Part shown: positions 62,532 through 64,000 of the stretch, in pieces | Position numbering within the stretch: position 1 is the first letter of the stretch | Layout: each line of letters begins with the position of its first letter | NCBI RefSeq assembly: GCF_001653795.1 | Contig: NZ_CP011514.1 | Coordinates: 2,932,279-2,996,278, forward strand | Direction: 5' to 3' | Origin: Mitsuaria sp. 7 | GTDB taxonomy: Bacteria > Pseudomonadota > Gammaproteobacteria > Burkholderiales > Burkholderiaceae_C | DNA length: 64,000 bases | Notes under the pieces: generated by a model | The model's input: only the letters and a program-made list of their open reading frames with translations | Told to the model about the DNA's origin: nothing | The model's database searches: none | Made by a program: the position numbers and the translations under genes

Positions 62532-63734
62532 TCACGCGCTCAGGAAGAGTTCCTGCAGATCGCTGAGGAAGTCGAAGCCACGCGGCGTCGCGCGGATCAC
62601 GGCAGGATCGAGGTCGAGCAAGCCCTTCGCGCGCCCTTGCTCCATCGCCTTCGCGATCGCCGACGGCGGCAGGCCGGTGCGTTCGAGGAAGCTCTGCATC
62701 GTCACGCCCTCGCGCAGGCGAAGCGCGTTCAGCATGAACTCGAACGGGAGCTCGTTGCGGGCGACCTCGTTCTCGTTGGACACGGCCTGACCCTCGGCGG
62801 CCTTCTGCATGTAGGTCGCGGGATCGCGCCAGCGCACCTGACGCAACAGCCGGTGCGCGAAGCTGAGCTTCGTGTGCGCGCCCGCGCCGATGCCGAGGTA
62901 GTCGCCGAACTGCCAGTAGTTGGTGTTGTGCGTGCAGCGATGGCCGTCGCGCGCATAGGCCGAGACCTCGTAGCGCGACATGCCCTTCGCGCCGGTGCGC
63001 GCAGTGATCAGGTCCAGCATCTCGCTGGCGAGATCCGGATCGGGCAGGTGTTCCGGCGGCGAGTTCGCGAAGCGCGTGTTGGGCTCGATCGTCAGGTGAT
63101 AGACGGACAGATGCGGCGGCTCGAACGCCAGCGCGATGTCCAGGTCCTGGTCGAGCTGCTCCAGCGTCTGTTCCGGCAGCGCGTACATCAGGTCGATGTT
63201 GAAGGTCCCGAACGAACGGGCCGCCTCCTCGATCGCCGCGCGCGCCTGCGTGCCGCTGTGGATGCGGCCGAGCGCCTGCAGCTTGGCGTCGTCGAAGGTC
63301 TGCACGCCGATCGACAGCCGCGTCACGCCCGCCTGCGCGAAGCCCGCGAAGCGGTCCTTCTCGAAGGTGCCGGGATTGGCTTCCATCGTGATCTCGCAGC
63401 CCGGCTCCAGCGGCAGCCGTGCGCGCAGATCCGAGATCAGCTCGGCGATCTGCTCCGGCGCGAACAGGCTGGGCGTGCCGCCGCCGATGAAGATCGACAC
63501 GACGGAACGTCCCCAGATCAACGGCAGCGCCGCTTCCAGATCCGATCGCAGCGCGGCGAGATAGGCCCGCGCCGTCTCCACGTCGAGCTCGCGCCCGTCG
63601 CGGTATTCATGCGAGTTGAAATCGCAGTACGGGCACTTGCGGATGCACCACGGCAGGTGCACGTACAGCGACAGCGGCGGCAGCGCCGACAGCGTCAGCG
63701 TGCCGGGCCGCATCATGCGGATGATGTCAGCCAA
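62532..63734 (-). CDS. hemW: Haem chaperone HemW (coproporphyrinogen dehydrogenase-like radical SAM protein)
   Basis: 400 residues. Radical SAM cluster motif CIRKCPYCDFNSH; GGGTPS and the HemW-diagnostic HNTNYWQFGDYLGIGAGAH are present, with the C-terminal wing domain. It inserts haem into target proteins rather than catalysing haem synthesis. Its start overlaps the rdgB stop by 8 bp, as in many proteobacteria. Confidence 0.95.
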   Translation of the reverse strand: MADIIRMMRPGTLTLSALPPLSLYVHLPWCIRKCPYCDFNSHEYRDGRELDVETARAYLAALRSDLEAALPLIWGRSVVSIFIGGGTPSLFAPEQIAELISDLRARLPLEPGCEITMEANPGTFEKDRFAGFAQAGVTRLSIGVQTFDDAKLQALGRIHSGTQARAAIEEAARSFGTFNIDLMYALPEQTLEQLDQDLDIALAFEPPHLSVYHLTIEPNTRFANSPPEHLPDPDLASEMLDLITARTGAKGMSRYEVSAYARDGHRCTHNTNYWQFGDYLGIGAGAHTKLSFAHRLLRQVRWRDPATYMQKAAEGQAVSNENEVARNELPFEFMLNALRLREGVTMQSFLERTGLPPSAIAKAMEQGRAKGLLDLDPAVIRATPRGFDFLSDLQELFLSA

Positions 63735-64000
63735 GGTGCCAGCTCTCGCGCATCTGGCGCAGCAGGTCTTGCGACGCGAGCGCGCGATGGCTCAAGCGGT
63801 TCTTCACCTCGGCGCCGAGCGCCGCCACGCTCTTCCCGAGCTCGGGAATGAACAGCAGCGGGTCGTAGCCGAAGCCGCCCTCGCCTTCCTCGGCGAGCAT
63901 GATCTTCCCCTGCCAGCGGCCCATCGCGATGAGCGGTTCCGGGTCGTCGGCCGAGCGCACCGCGACCAGCGCGCAGACGAAGCGTGCGCGTCGATCCTCG
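63727..64000 (-). CDS. rdgB: XTP/dITP diphosphatase, C-terminal part (partial)
   Basis: Only the last ~91 residues are inside the window; the gene continues past the right edge. RRARFVCALVAVRSADDPEPL and GGFGYDPLLFIPELGKSVAAL...KNRLSHRALA are the RdgB/HAM1 signature, with the base-recognition loop. It removes deaminated purine nucleoside triphosphates from the pool. Confidence 0.95.
   Translation of the reverse strand, partial: EDRRARFVCALVAVRSADDPEPLIAMGRWQGKIMLAEEGEGGFGYDPLLFIPELGKSVAALGAEVKNRLSHRALASQDLLRQMRESWHLG

Overview
The window is high-GC (roughly two thirds G+C by eye) Gram-negative DNA that looks like a betaproteobacterium of the order Burkholderiales, perhaps a Roseateles/Mitsuaria-type organism. 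This rests on gene order (gloB next to a methyltransferase and rnhA; dnaX-ybaB-recR), on a small 4.5S-type SRP RNA and on codon bias. The genus is an inference. Most of the window is ordinary chromosome with short operons and many strand switches.

Layout. 0-3.6 kb: epoxide hydrolase overlapping an AraC-type regulator, then an AbiEi/AbiEii toxin-antitoxin pair. 3.6-12.9 kb: core genes rnhA, a methyltransferase, gloB, an mltD-like transglycosylase, a MAPEG protein, recR, ybaB, dnaX and a PurM-family protein. 13-16.5 kb: small accessory genes and hydrolases. 16.8 kb: ffs (SRP RNA). 16.84-32.15 kb: a 15.3-kb integrated island bounded by a perfect 76-bp direct repeat of the 3' three quarters of ffs, with a tyrosine integrase directly inside its left end. 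32-33.3 kb: the ffs terminator followed by lower-GC DNA with two tiny genes. 33.3-47.9 kb: regulators, a LysE exporter, an EmrAB/OprM-like efflux operon controlled by an HxlR regulator with two matching palindromes, a DMT transporter, a flavin disulfide reductase and other accessory genes. 48-51 kb: tRNA-Ser(CGA) beside serS, then ispH-fkpB. 51-55.9 kb: radC-smr, a TonB-like protein with a Fur-like site, a truncated haemoglobin, an FlhG-type ATPase and a diguanylate cyclase. 56.1-58.9 kb: cheR-cheD-cheB. 59-64 kb: an OLD-like ATPase with a damaged P-loop, an SnoaL-like protein, a LysR regulator, hemW and the end of rdgB.

The island is the most interesting part. It carries a complete arsenic operon (arsR, two low-molecular-weight-phosphatase-type arsenate reductases, ACR3, arsH, an MFS exporter), a large PHP-SMC (TrlF-like) ATPase divergent from a HEPN/AbiU2-like gene, a lone PD-(D/E)XK nuclease-like gene, and an AlpA-type regulator translationally coupled to a 526-residue protein. 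That protein shows the ordered active-site motifs of family-A (Pol I/T7 RNA polymerase-like) polymerases without an exonuclease domain. I infer that AlpA plus the polymerase form the replication/regulation core of the element and that the PHP-SMC, HEPN and nuclease genes are candidate anti-phage cargo. No function has been tested here.
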